Made by a program: the position numbers and the translations under genes
The notes under the pieces: model-generated
Seen by the model: the letters and a program-made list of their open reading frames with translations, nothing else
The model's database searches: none
What the model was told of the DNA's origin: nothing
Shown: piece after piece, positions 56,365 through 64,000 of the stretch
Numbering within the stretch: the first letter of the stretch is position 1
Layout: each line of letters begins with the position of its first letter
Origin: Nematostella vectensis
Lineage: Eukaryota > Cnidaria > Anthozoa > Actiniaria > Edwardsiidae
Length of the DNA: 64,000 nucleotides
Direction of reading: 5' to 3'
NCBI RefSeq assembly: GCF_932526225.1
Contig: NC_064041.1
Coordinates: 8,058,313-8,122,312, forward strand

Positions 56365-56437
56365 GGGGAATTAGCTCAAATGGTAGAGCGCCCGCTTAGC
56401 ATGCGGGAGGTACCGGGATCGATACCCGGATTTTCCA
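56365..56437 (+). tRNA. tRNA-Ala (AGC), acceptor variant (unit 24)
   Basis: GGGGAAT/ATTTTCC acceptor; T6. Confidence 0.92.
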
Positions 56438-56635
56438 GATTTTTTCGCTTGGTAAAGATAAATCCATTTTTTAGGCAATTTCGACTAAGTTAGAGTGCAA
56501 ATAATGCCTATTGGAATAATAAAAAGTGTTTTAGAATTTGATTTTCAACCACCTCAGAAGACAGGTCTTATCAATCAAATCGACACGAATTTATTTTGTA
56601 CTGTATCTGGAAATATTCTGCTGCTAAACAGGAAG

Positions 56636-56706
56636 GCACTGGTGGTTCAGTGGTAGAATTCTCGCCTGCCACGCGGGAAGCCCGGGTTTGATTCCCGGCC
56701 AGTGCA
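56636..56706 (+). tRNA. tRNA-Gly (GCC), T-loop variant (unit 24)
   Basis: T loop TTTGATT. Unlike units 8, 16 and 29, the acceptor-variant alanine gene is here next to the T-loop-variant glycine gene, marking a recombination joint. Confidence 0.87.
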
Positions 56707-56872
56707 ATGTTTTTATTTTGTTTTTGGCTGGAAAACATCAAATGCAAATGTCAGTACCTATATTTTCTATGAAACTCCTGTGTTGTGTACTTAAATCGGT
56801 AAACTGCAAATTAAAAGCATAGCTTTAACACAAGAAACAAAACCGATTTTCCTTCCAAAGGCTTCAATGGTT

Positions 56873-56944
56873 AGCAGAGTGGCGCAGTGGAAGCGTGCTG
56901 GGCCCATAACCCAGAGGTCCGAGGATCGAAACCTTGCTCTGCTA
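56873..56944 (+). tRNA. Initiator tRNA-Met (CAT), unit 24
   Basis: Consensus; T6. Confidence 0.95.
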
Positions 56945-57197
56945 GAGGTGCGTCATTTTTTGGCGCTGATATCAAGAAGATTTACAAACATTAGCAATTG
57001 TATTCGAGCCAAAAAAGATTGTGTTTGTACAAAATTTCAAAACTACTCGCGCAAAATTATAGAGACTGTCTTGCAAGTTAAAAACTTTGTTTGATTGTTT
57101 TCAATGTGTTTTTATGATTTTGCGTTTGTATTTAAATATCCTGGAAAACAGTTCAGAACAGCCATATGCAGCTTCATGTGGTTTAGTTCTGATTACT

Positions 57198-57270
57198 GGG
57201 GGATTAGCTCAAATGGTAGAGCGCCCGCTTAGCATGCGGGAGGTACCGGGATCGATACCCGGATTCTCCA
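57198..57270 (+). tRNA. tRNA-Ala (AGC), unit 25
   Basis: Consensus; T6. Confidence 0.95.
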
Positions 57271-57468
57271 GATTTTTTCGCTTCGTAAAGAGAAATCCAT
57301 TTTTTAGGCAATTTCGACTAAGTTAGAGTGCAAATAATGCCTATTGGAATAATAAAAAGCGTTTTAGAATTTGATTTTCAACCACCTCAGAAGACAGGTC
57401 TTATCAATCAAATCGACACGAATTTATTTTGTACTGTATCTGGAAATATTCTGCTGCTAAACAGGAAG

Positions 57469-57539
57469 GCACTGGTGGTTCAGTGGTAGAATTCTCGCCT
57501 GCCACGCGGGAGGCCCGGGTTCGATTGCCAGCCAGTGCA
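57469..57539 (+). tRNA. tRNA-Gly (GCC), two T-stem changes (unit 25)
   Basis: T arm 3' side reads GATTGCCAGCC: a second change next to the shared CCCAG change. Function doubtful. Confidence 0.7.
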
Positions 57540-57703
57540 ATGTTTATTTTGTTTTTGGCTGGAAAACATCAAATGCAAATGTCAGTACCTATATTTTCTA
57601 TTAAACTCCTGTGTTGTGTACTTAAATCGGTAAACTGCAAATTAAAATCATAGCTTTAACACAAGAAACAAAACCGAATTTCCTCCCCAAGGCTTCAATC
57701 GTT

Positions 57704-57775
57704 AGCAGAGTGGCGCAGTGTAAGCGTGCTGGGCCCATAACCCAGAGGTCCGAGGATCGAAACCTTGCTCTGCTA
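57704..57775 (+). tRNA. Initiator tRNA-Met (CAT), D-loop variant (unit 25)
   Basis: D loop GTGTAA, shared with unit 20; T7. Confidence 0.8.
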
Positions 57776-58031
57776 GAGGTGCGTCATTTTTTTGTCGCTG
57801 ATATCAAGAAGAGAAACAAAACATTAGCAATTGTATTCGAGCCAATAAAGATTGTGTTTGTACAAAATTTCAAAACTACTCGCGCAAAATTATAGAGACT
57901 CTCTTGCAAGCTAAAAACTTTGTTTGATTGTTTTCAATGTGTCTTTATGATTTTGCGTTTGTATTTAAATATCCTGGAAAGCAGTTCAGAATCAGCCATA
58001 TGCAGCTTCATGTGGTTTAGTTCTGATTACT

Positions 58032-58104
58032 GGGGGATTAGCTCAAATGGTAGAGCGCCCGCTTAGCATGCGGGAGGTACCGGGATCGATACCCGGATTC
58101 TCCA
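58032..58104 (+). tRNA. tRNA-Ala (AGC), unit 26
   Basis: Gene consensus; the T run is shortened to T5 by a G. Confidence 0.95.
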
Positions 58105-58302
58105 GATGTTTTTGCTTGGTAAAGAGAAATCCATTTTTTAGGCAATTTCGACTAAGTTAGAGTGCAAATAATGCCTATTGGAATAATAAAAAGTGTTTTA
58201 GAATTTGATTTTCAACCACCTCAGAAGACAGGTCTTATCAATCAAATCGACACGAATTTATTTTGTACTGTATCTGGAAATATTCTGCTGCTAAACAGGA
58301 AG

Positions 58303-58373
58303 GCACTGGTGGTTCAGTGGTAGAATTCTCGCCTGCTACGCGGGAAGCCCGGGTTTGATTCCCGGCCAGTGCA
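58303..58373 (+). tRNA. tRNA-Gly body with GCT anticodon (unit 26)
   Basis: GCT anticodon and T loop TTTGATT, five units after the unit 21 copy. Confidence 0.8.
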
Positions 58374-58539
58374 ATGTTTTTATTTTGTTTTTGGCTGGAA
58401 AACATCAAATGCAAATGTCAGTACCTATATTTTGTATGAAACTCCTGTGTTGTGTACTTAAATCGGTAAACTGCAAATTAAAAGCATAGCTTTAACACAA
58501 GAAACAAAACCGATTTTTCTTCCAAAGGCTTCAATGGTT

Positions 58540-58611
58540 AGCAGAGTGGCGCAGTGGAAGCGTGCTGGGCCCATAACCCAGAGGTCCGAGGATCGAAACC
58601 TTGCTCTGCTA
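58540..58611 (+). tRNA. Initiator tRNA-Met (CAT), unit 26
   Basis: Consensus; T6. Confidence 0.95.
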
Positions 58612-58864
58612 GAGGTGCGTCATTTTTTGGCGCTGATATCAAGAAGATTTACAAACATTAGCAATTGTATTCGAGCCAAAAAAGATTGTGTTTGTACAAA
58701 ATTTCAAAACTACTCGCGCAAAATTATAGAGACTCTCTTGCAAGTTAAAAACTTTGTTTGATTGTTTTCAATGTGTCTTTATGATTTTGCGTTTGTATTT
58801 AAATATCCTGGAAAACAGTTCAGAACAGCCATATGCAGCTTCATGTGGTTTAGTTCTGATTACT

Positions 58865-58937
58865 GGGGGATTAGCTCAAATGGTAGAGCGCCCGCTTAGC
58901 ATGCGGGAGGTACCGGGATCGATACCCGGATTCTCCA
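58865..58937 (+). tRNA. tRNA-Ala (AGC), unit 27
   Basis: Consensus; T6. Confidence 0.95.
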
Positions 58938-59135
58938 GATTTTTTCGCTTCGTAAAGAGAAATCCATTTTTTAGGCAATTTCGACTAAGTTAGAGTGCAA
59001 ATAATGCCTATTGGAATAATAAAAAGCGTTTTAGAATTTGATTTTCAACCACCTCAGAAGACAGGTCTTATCAATCAAATCGACACGAATTTATTTTGTA
59101 CTGTATCTGGAAATATTTTGCTGCTAAACAGGAAG

Positions 59136-59206
59136 GCACTGGTGGTTCAGTGGTAGAATTCTCGCCTGCCACGCGGTAAGCCCGGGTTCGATTCCCAGCC
59201 AGTGCA
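59136..59206 (+). tRNA. tRNA-Gly (GCC), two stem mismatches (unit 27)
   Basis: Anticodon stem 3' side GCGGT loses the outer pair; T stem CCCAG. Confidence 0.75.
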
Positions 59207-59370
59207 ATGTTTATTTTGTTTTTGGCTGGAAAACATCAAATGCAAATGTCAGTACCTATATTTTCTATTAAACTCCTGTGTTGTGTACTTAAATCGGTAA
59301 ACTGCAAATTAAAATCATAGCTTTAACACAAGAAACAAAACCGAATTTCCTCCCCAAGGCTTCAATCGTT

Positions 59371-59442
59371 AGCAGAGTGGCGCAGTGGAAGCGTGCTGGG
59401 CCCATAACCCAGAGGTCCGAGGATCGAAACCTTGCTCTGCTA
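59371..59442 (+). tRNA. Initiator tRNA-Met (CAT), unit 27
   Basis: Consensus; T4. Confidence 0.94.
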
Positions 59443-59698
59443 GAGGTGCGTTATTTTGTTGTCGAAGATATTAAGAAGAGAAACAAAACATTAGCAATTG
59501 TATTCGAGCCAATAAAGATTGTGTTTGTACAAAATTTCAAAACTACTCGCGCAAAATTATAGAGACTCTCTTGCAAGCTAAAAACTTTCTTTGATTGTTT
59601 TCAATGTGTCTTTATGATTTTGCGTTTGTATTTAAATATCCTGGAAAGCAGTTCAGAATCAGCCATATGCAGCTTCATGTGGTTTAGTTCTGATTACT

Positions 59699-59771
59699 GG
59701 GGGATTAGCTCAAATGGTAGAGCGCCCGCTTAGCATGCGGGAGGTACCGGGATCGATACCCGGATTCTCCA
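59699..59771 (+). tRNA. tRNA-Ala (AGC), unit 28
   Basis: Consensus; T7. Confidence 0.95.
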
Positions 59772-59969
59772 GATTTTTTTGCTTGGTAAAGAGAAATCCA
59801 TTTTTTAGGCAATTTCGACTAAGTTAGAGTGCAAATAATGCCTATTGGAATAATAAAAAGTGTTTTAGAATTTGATTTTCAACCACCTCAGAAGACAGGT
59901 CTTATCAATCAAATCGACGCGAATTTATTTTGTACTGTATCTGGAAATATTTTGCTGCTAAACAGGAAG

Positions 59970-60040
59970 GCACTGGTGGTTCAGTGGTAGAATTCTCGCC
60001 TGCCACGCGGGAAGCCCGGGTTCGATTCCCGGCCAGTGCA
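59970..60040 (+). tRNA. tRNA-Gly (GCC), unit 28
   Basis: Consensus. Confidence 0.95.
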
Positions 60041-60204
60041 ATGTTTATTTTGTTTTTGGCTGGAACACATCAAATGCAAATGTCAGTACCTATATTTTCT
60101 ATTAAAGTCCTGTGTTGTGTACTTAAATCGGTGAACTGTAGATTAAAAGCATAGCTTTAACACAAGAAACAAAACCGAATTTCCTCCCCAAGGCTTCAAT
60201 CGTT

Positions 60205-60276
60205 AGCAGAGTGGCGCAGTGGAAGCGTGCTGAGCCCATAACCCAGAGGTCCGAGGATCGAAACCTTGCTCTGCTA
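60205..60276 (+). tRNA. Initiator tRNA-Met (CAT), broken G:C triplet (unit 28)
   Basis: CTGAG/CCCAG anticodon stem; T7. Confidence 0.85.
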
Positions 60277-60532
60277 GAGGTGCGTCATTTTTTTGTCGAA
60301 GATATCAAGAAGAGAAACAAAACATTAGCAATTGTATTCGAGCCAATAAAGATTGTGTTTGTACAAAATTTCAAAACTACTCGCGCAAAATTATAGAGAC
60401 TCTCTTGCAAGCTAAAAACTGTGTTTGATTGTTTTCAACGTGTCTTTATGATTTTGCGTTTGTATTTAAATATCCTGGAAAGCAGTTCAGAATCAGCCAT
60501 ATGCAGCTTCATGTGCTTTAGTTCTGATTACT

Positions 60533-60605
60533 GGGGAATTAGCTCAAATGGTAGAGCGCCCGCTTAGCATGCGGGAGGTACCGGGATCGATACCCGGATT
60601 TTCCA
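60533..60605 (+). tRNA. tRNA-Ala (AGC), acceptor variant (unit 29)
   Basis: GGGGAAT/ATTTTCC acceptor; T6. Confidence 0.92.
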
Positions 60606-60803
60606 GATTTTTTCGCTTGGTAAAGATAAATCCATTTTTTAGGCAATTTCGACTAAGTTAGAGTGCAAATAATGCCTATTGGAATAATAAAAAGCGTTTT
60701 AGAATTTGATTTTCAACCACCTCAGAAGACAGGTCTTATCAATCAAATCGACACGAATTTATTTTGTACTGTATCTGGAAATATTCTGCTGCTAAACAGG
60801 AAG

Positions 60804-60874
60804 GCACTGGTGGTTCAGTGGTAGAATTCTCGCCTGCCACGCGGGAAGCCCGGGTTCGATTCCCGGCCAGTGCA
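60804..60874 (+). tRNA. tRNA-Gly (GCC), unit 29
   Basis: Consensus. Confidence 0.95.
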
Positions 60875-61038
60875 ATGTTTATTTTGTTTTTGGCTGGAAA
60901 ACATCAAATGCAAATGTCAGTACCTATATTTTCTATGAAACTCCTGTGTTGTGTACTTAAATCGGTAAACTGCAAATTAAAATCATAGCTTTAGCACAAG
61001 AAACAAAACCGAATTTCCTCCCCAAGGCTTCAATCATT

Positions 61039-61110
61039 AGCAGAGTGGCGCAGTGGAAGCGTGCTGGGCCCATAACCCAGAGGTCCGAGGATCGAAACCT
61101 TGCTCTGCTA
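61039..61110 (+). tRNA. Initiator tRNA-Met (CAT), unit 29
   Basis: Consensus; T5. Confidence 0.95.
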
Positions 61111-61366
61111 GAGGTGCGTCTTTTTGTTGTCGAAGATATTAAGAAGAGAAACAAAACATTAGCAATTGTATTCGAGCCAATAAAGATTGTGTTTGTACAA
61201 AATTTCAAAACTACTCGCGCAAAATTATAGAGACTCTCTTGAAAGCTAAAAACTTTGTTTGATTGTTTTCAATGTGTCTTTATGATTTTGCGTTTGTATT
61301 TAAATATCCTGGAAAGCAGTTCAGAATCAGCCATATGCAGCTTCATGTGGTTTAGTTCTGATTACT

Positions 61367-61439
61367 GGGGGATTAGCTCAAATGGTAGAGCGCCCGCTTA
61401 GCATGCGGGAGGTACCGGGATCGATACCCGGATTCTCCA
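61367..61439 (+). tRNA. tRNA-Ala (AGC), unit 30
   Basis: Consensus; T6. Confidence 0.95.
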
Positions 61440-61637
61440 GATTTTTTCGCTTGGTAAAGAGAAATCCATTTTTTAGGCAATTTCGACTAAGTTAGAGTGC
61501 AAATAATGCCTATTGGAATAATAAAAAGTGTTTTAGAATTTGATTTTCAACCACCTCAGAAGACAGGTCTTATCAATCAAATCGACACGAATTTATTTTG
61601 TACTGTATCTGGAAAAATTTTGCTGCTAAACAGGAAG

Positions 61638-61708
61638 GCACTGGTGGTTCAGTGGTAGAATTCTCGCCTGCCACGCGGGAAGCCCGGGTTCGATTCCCGG
61701 CCAGTGCA
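61638..61708 (+). tRNA. tRNA-Gly (GCC), unit 30
   Basis: Consensus; its homologue 13 units earlier (unit 17) has a damaged anticodon stem. Confidence 0.95.
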
Positions 61709-61872
61709 ATGTTTATTTTGTTTTTGGCTGGAAAACATCAAATGCAAATGTCAGTACCTATATTTTCTATGAAACTCCTGTGTTGTGTACTTAAATCGGT
61801 AAACTGCAAATTAAAATCATAGCTTTAACACAAGAAACAAAACCGAATTTCCTCCCCAAGGCTTCAATCGTT

Positions 61873-61944
61873 AGCAGAGTGGCGCAGTGGAAGCGTGCTG
61901 GGCCCATAACCCAGAGGTCCGAGGATCGAAACCTTGCTCTGCTA
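61873..61944 (+). tRNA. Initiator tRNA-Met (CAT), unit 30
   Basis: Consensus; T4. Confidence 0.94.
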
Positions 61945-62200
61945 GAGGTGCGTCATTTTGTTGTCGAAGATATCAAGAAGAGAAACAAAACATTAGCAAT
62001 TGTATTCGAGCCAATAAAGATTGTGTTTGTACAAAATTTCAAAACTACTCGCGCAAAATTATAGAGACTCTCTTGCAAGCTAAAAACTTTGTTTGATTGT
62101 TTTCAATGTGTCTTTATGATTTTGCGTTTGTATTTAAATATCCTGGAAAGCAGTTCAGAATCAGCCATATGCAGCTTCATGTGGTTTAGTTCTGATTACT

Positions 62201-62273
62201 GGGGGATTAGCTCAAATGGTAGAGCGCCCGCTTAGCATGCGGGAGGTACCGGGATCGATACCCGGATTCTCCA
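62201..62273 (+). tRNA. tRNA-Ala (AGC), unit 31
   Basis: Consensus; T7. Confidence 0.95.
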
Positions 62274-62471
62274 GATTTTTTTGCTTGGTAAAGAGAAATC
62301 CATTTTTTAGGCAATTTCGACTAAGTTAGAGTGCAAATAATGCCTATTGGAATAATAAAAAGTGTTTTAGAATTTGATTTTCAACCACCTCAGAAGACAG
62401 GTCTTATCAATCAAATCGACGCGAATTTATTTTGTACTGTATCTGGAAATATTTTGCTGCTAAACAGGAAG

Positions 62472-62542
62472 GCACTGGTCGTTCAGTGGTAGAATTCTCG
62501 CCTGCCACGCGGGAAGCCCGGGTTCGATTCCCGGCCAGTGCA
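62472..62542 (+). tRNA. tRNA-Gly (GCC), position 9 variant (unit 31)
   Basis: TCGTTC linker as in units 9 and 18. Confidence 0.9.
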
Positions 62543-62706
62543 ATGTTTATTTTGTTTTTGGCTGGAAAACATCAAATGCAAATGTCAGTACCTATATTTT
62601 CTATTAAACTCCTGTGTTGTGTACTTAAATCGGTAAACTGCAAATTAAAAGCATAGCTTTAACACAAGAAACAAAACCGATTTTCCTTCCAAAGTCTTCA
62701 ATGGTC

Positions 62707-62778
62707 AGCAGAGTGGCGCAGTGGAAGCGTGCTGAGCCCATAACCCAGAGGTCCGAGGATCGAAACCTTGCTCTGCTA
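62707..62778 (+). tRNA. Initiator tRNA-Met (CAT), broken G:C triplet (unit 31)
   Basis: CTGAG/CCCAG stem, here outside the usual subtype order, so probably independent or moved by gene conversion; T7. Confidence 0.85.
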
Positions 62779-63031
62779 GAGGTGCGTCATTTTTTTGGCG
62801 CTGATATCAAGAAGATAAACAAACATTAGCAATTGTATTCGAGCCAAAAAAGATTGTGTTTGTACAAAATTTCAAAACTACTCGCGCAAAATTATAGACT
62901 CTCTTGCAAGCTAAAAACTTTGTTTGATTGTTTTCAATGTGTCTTTATGATTTTGCGTTTGTATTTAAATATCCTGGAAAGCAGTTCAGAATCAGCCATA
63001 TGCAGCTTCATGTGGTTTAGTTCTGATTACT

Positions 63032-63104
63032 GGGGGATTAGCTCAAATGGTAGAGCGCCCGCTTAGCATGCGGGAGGTACCGGGATCGATACCCGGATTC
63101 TCCA
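63032..63104 (+). tRNA. tRNA-Ala (AGC), unit 32
   Basis: Consensus; T6. Confidence 0.95.
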
Positions 63105-63302
63105 GATTTTTTCGCTTGGTGAAGAGAAATCCACTTTTTAGGCAATTTCGACTAAGTTAGAGTGCAAATAATGCCTATTGGAATAATAAAAAGCGTTTTA
63201 GAATTTGATTTTCAACCACCTCAGAAGACATGTCTTATCAATCAAATCGACACGAATTTATTTTGTACTGTATCTGGAAATATTCTGCTGCTAAACCGGA
63301 AG

Positions 63303-63373
63303 GCACTGGTGGTTCAGTGGTAGAATTCTCGCCTGCCACGCGGGAAGCCCGGGTTCGATTCCCGGCCAGTGCA
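63303..63373 (+). tRNA. tRNA-Gly (GCC), unit 32
   Basis: Consensus. Confidence 0.95.
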
Positions 63374-63537
63374 ATGTTTGTTTTATTTTTGGCTGGAAAA
63401 CATCAAATGCAAATGTCAGTACCTATATTTTCTATTAAACTCCTGTGTTGTGTACTTAAATCGGTAAACTGAAAATTAAAAGCATAGCTTTAACACAAGA
63501 AACAAAACCGATTTTCCTTCCAAAGGCTTCAATGGTT

Positions 63538-63609
63538 AGCAGAGTGGCGCAGTGGAAGCGTGCTGGGCCCATAACCCAGAGGTCCGAGGATCGAAACCTT
63601 GCTCTGCTA
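63538..63609 (+). tRNA. Initiator tRNA-Met (CAT), unit 32
   Basis: Consensus; T7. Confidence 0.95.
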
Positions 63610-63864
63610 GAGGTGCGTCATTTTTTTGGCGCTGATATCAAGAAGATAAACAAACATTAGCAATTGTATTCGAGCCAATAAAGATTGTGTTTGTACAAAA
63701 TTTCAAAACTACTCGCGCAAAATTATAGAGACTCTCTTGCAAGCTAAAAACTTTGTTTGATTGTTTTCAATGTGTCTTTATGATTTTGCGTTTGTATTTA
63801 AATATCCTGGAAAGCAGTTCAGAATCAGCCATATGCAGCTTCATGTGGTTTAGTTCTGATTACT

Positions 63865-63937
63865 GGGGGATTAGCTCAAATGGTAGAGCGCCCGCTTAGC
63901 ATGCGGGAGGTACCGGGATCGATACCCGGATTCTCCA
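63865..63937 (+). tRNA. tRNA-Ala (AGC), unit 33
   Basis: Consensus; T7. Last tRNA before the window end; its Gly and Met partners lie outside. Confidence 0.95.
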
Positions 63938-64000
63938 GATTTTTTTGCTTGGTAAAGAGAAATCCATTTTTTAGGCAATTTCGACTAAGTTAGAGTGCAA

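Larger units (their letters stand above)
37302..64000 (+). repeat. Tandem array of ~833-bp units with three tRNA genes each
   Basis: About 32 units run head to tail and continue past the window end. Each holds tRNA-Ala(AGC), ~197 bp spacer, tRNA-Gly(GCC), ~166 bp spacer, initiator tRNA-Met(CAT) and ~255 bp spacer. All genes lie on the plus strand, lack introns and encoded CCA, and have a T run of four or more nearby for RNA polymerase III termination. Spacers are almost as conserved as genes, which implies concerted evolution or recent growth. Consensus folds: Ala 73 nt with the G3:U70 acceptor wobble; Gly 71 nt, acceptor GCACTGG/CCAGTGC; Met 72 nt with A1:U72, three G:C pairs closing the anticodon stem and A in place of T54. 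Subtype variants recur 8, 8 and 5 units apart (Ala variant at 43032, 49696, 56365, 60533). The leftmost three units are decayed. Confidence 0.97.

Noticed and set aside
38273-63472. Dozens of 61-85 codon plus-strand frames repeated every ~833 bp
   Set aside because: They run through the tRNA genes and spacers (for example MAQWKRAGPITQ is the initiator tRNA read as protein) and recur only because the array repeats.
1-64000. Retrovirus-like, LTR or capsid-bearing elements
   Set aside because: No reverse transcriptase, integrase, capsid or paired LTR was recognised in the window.

Overview
The window is eukaryotic nuclear DNA. Genes are split into many short exons with GT-AG, GC-AG and one AT-AC introns. 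The introns hold small inverted-repeat transposons and minisatellites, and there is a long tandem array of tRNA genes. Gene content (SLC25A19, KIF14 with its FHA domain, a bHLH protein), intron density and base composition fit an early-branching animal. My best guess is an anthozoan cnidarian such as a sea anemone; this is inference, not proven from the sequence.

Layout. (1) 1-1602: 3' flank with a direct-repeat cluster. (2) 1603-8230, minus strand: a complete ten-exon gene for the mitochondrial thiamine pyrophosphate carrier SLC25A19. (3) 8231-8911: a short shared divergent promoter. (4) 8912-26683, plus strand: a complete 36-exon KIF14 kinesin gene (1546 residues by my splice model) with one U12-type AT-AC intron and two GC-AG introns. 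(5) 27617-28313: a terminal-inverted-repeat element. (6) 28655-36188, plus strand: an eight-exon gene for a bHLH protein (484 residues), possibly SOHLH2-like, whose intron 5 carries a 3.3 kb minisatellite of 39-bp units. (7) 37302-64000 and beyond: about 32 tandem copies of an ~833-bp unit. Each unit carries tRNA-Ala(AGC), tRNA-Gly(GCC) and initiator tRNA-Met(CAT) on the same strand. This gives 97 tRNA loci in 26.7 kb, the first units being decayed.

The tRNA array is the most striking feature. Its units fall into recognisable subtypes that recur 8, 8 and 5 units apart, so the array grew by block duplication. Several subtypes carry changes at identity or folding positions: four glycine-tRNA copies with a GCT anticodon, five initiator copies in which one pair of the three-G:C anticodon-stem signature is broken, and one initiator copy with anticodon CAC.

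Splice models were built by hand. Every exon join keeps frame and restores family-conserved protein sequence, but no transcript data were available. All tRNA calls are by eye from cloverleaf pairing and family similarity.
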